The translations under genes were made by a program, and so were the position numbers. From positions 1 through 39,119 of the forward strand of contig JAFTCX010000067.1 of the NCBI GenBank assembly GCA_017454485.1: a stretch of 39,119 nt of DNA, read 5' to 3'. The notes below the pieces were generated by a model. The model made no database searches. It was given only the letters and a program-made list of their open reading frames with translations, and had not been told where the DNA came from. Below are positions 38,904 to 39,119 of this stretch, one piece after another (within the stretch, counting starts at the first letter, position 1; each line of letters begins with the position of its first letter). Origin of the DNA: Clostridia bacterium (GTDB lineage: Bacteria; Bacillota; Clostridia; Oscillospirales; Acutalibacteraceae).

Positions 38904-38963
38904 ATGATGAAAGACACTTTGCTAATTTGTATATGTATGATGATTGCTTATACTAAACACTAA
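38904..38963 (+). pseudogene. Short or truncated reading frame with good start signals
   Basis: Nineteen codons (MMKDTLLICICMMIAYTKH) with promoter and ACGGAGG ribosome binding site at normal spacing. It stops at 38961-38963. Either a small peptide or a gene cut off early; not recognised. Confidence 0.3.
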
Positions 38964-39119
38964 TTAAAAACAGACAACAACCAATTTCTACCCGTGATGA
39001 TTTTTATCGTATCTTTTGTCAGGTTTTGTATCGTCTCACACAGTCTGTCTACAACCTTATCAAGCGATGCAAAGATTTCATTCCTAAATCCCTGCGTTCG
39101 AATCTCTCTCCATATTTGT
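38957..39119 (+). other. Open frame at the window edge, partial
   Basis: One frame stays open from 38957 to the end (…RQQPISTRDDFYRIFCQVLY, then LTQSVYNLIKRCKDFIPKSL) without an early start codon. It has a protein-like composition and could be the beginning of a gene or remnant continuing outside the window. Nothing else is seen here. Confidence 0.25.

Overview
The window looks like a chromosomal segment of a strictly anaerobic Gram-positive gut-type bacterium of the class Clostridia, most likely Oscillospirales/Ruminococcaceae-like. The evidence is a pyruvate:ferredoxin oxidoreductase, a two-gene SufC-SufB iron-sulfur system without sufD/S/U, strong AGGAGG-type ribosome binding sites, sigma-A promoters with 17-bp spacers, a Gram-positive family I.5-type lipase, and GC-rich housekeeping genes interrupted by AT-richer accessory genes. 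The species assignment is inference.

Layout. 1-2622: 3' part of nifJ. 2623-5340: an accessory stretch holding a 36-residue holin-like peptide with a converging antisense promoter (a probable type I toxin-antitoxin locus), a ribbon-helix-helix regulator, and a divergent secreted C-type-lectin/cysteine-peptidase-like protein. 5340-6932: a serine hydrolase of the beta-lactamase fold. 6933-9341: a large folded non-coding element with a terminator, a LytTR-like pair of direct repeats and a promoter ahead of two tandem PlsC-like acyltransferases. 9445-17412 (minus strand): mfd, a patatin phospholipase, hemW and lepA. 17500-19247: sufC-sufB. 19248-20240: one kilobase with no gene, full of nested palindromes, including a four-way cloverleaf with no unpaired bases at its junction. 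20306-23116: trpS, a Pr6Pr-like membrane protein and a CREST-superfamily membrane hydrolase. 23432-26241: a secreted amidase-like protein divergent from an XRE regulator, then a second XRE regulator divergent from a truncated secreted-protein gene. 26410-30506: gltX, glnS and a membrane protein. 30615-32715 (minus): an ABC exporter and an ArsC/Spx-like protein. 32855-35639: lipase and, convergent, a YfcC-type transporter. 35809-38810: two small membrane proteins and a secreted PHP-domain protein. The window ends in a promoter and palindrome ahead of a truncated reading frame.

Three themes tie the window together. First, secreted proteins are paired head-to-head with small DNA-binding proteins over shared promoters (3220-5091, 23432-25873, and a decayed third at 25878-26241). 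Two of these secreted proteins end in the same short tail, CxYCG-x2-H-x-GF followed by IGFFHSILALFGL, which looks like a surface or membrane-targeting module. Second, intergenic spaces carry about a dozen tandem arrays of 7-bp units. Several sit next to terminator hairpins, and several contain the stop codon of the neighbouring gene. They resemble the STRR repeats known from cyanobacteria. Third, there are several palindromic non-coding elements (7042-7258, 14154-14501, 19303-20145, 23284-23423). No tRNA, rRNA, CRISPR array or intact transposase was seen.
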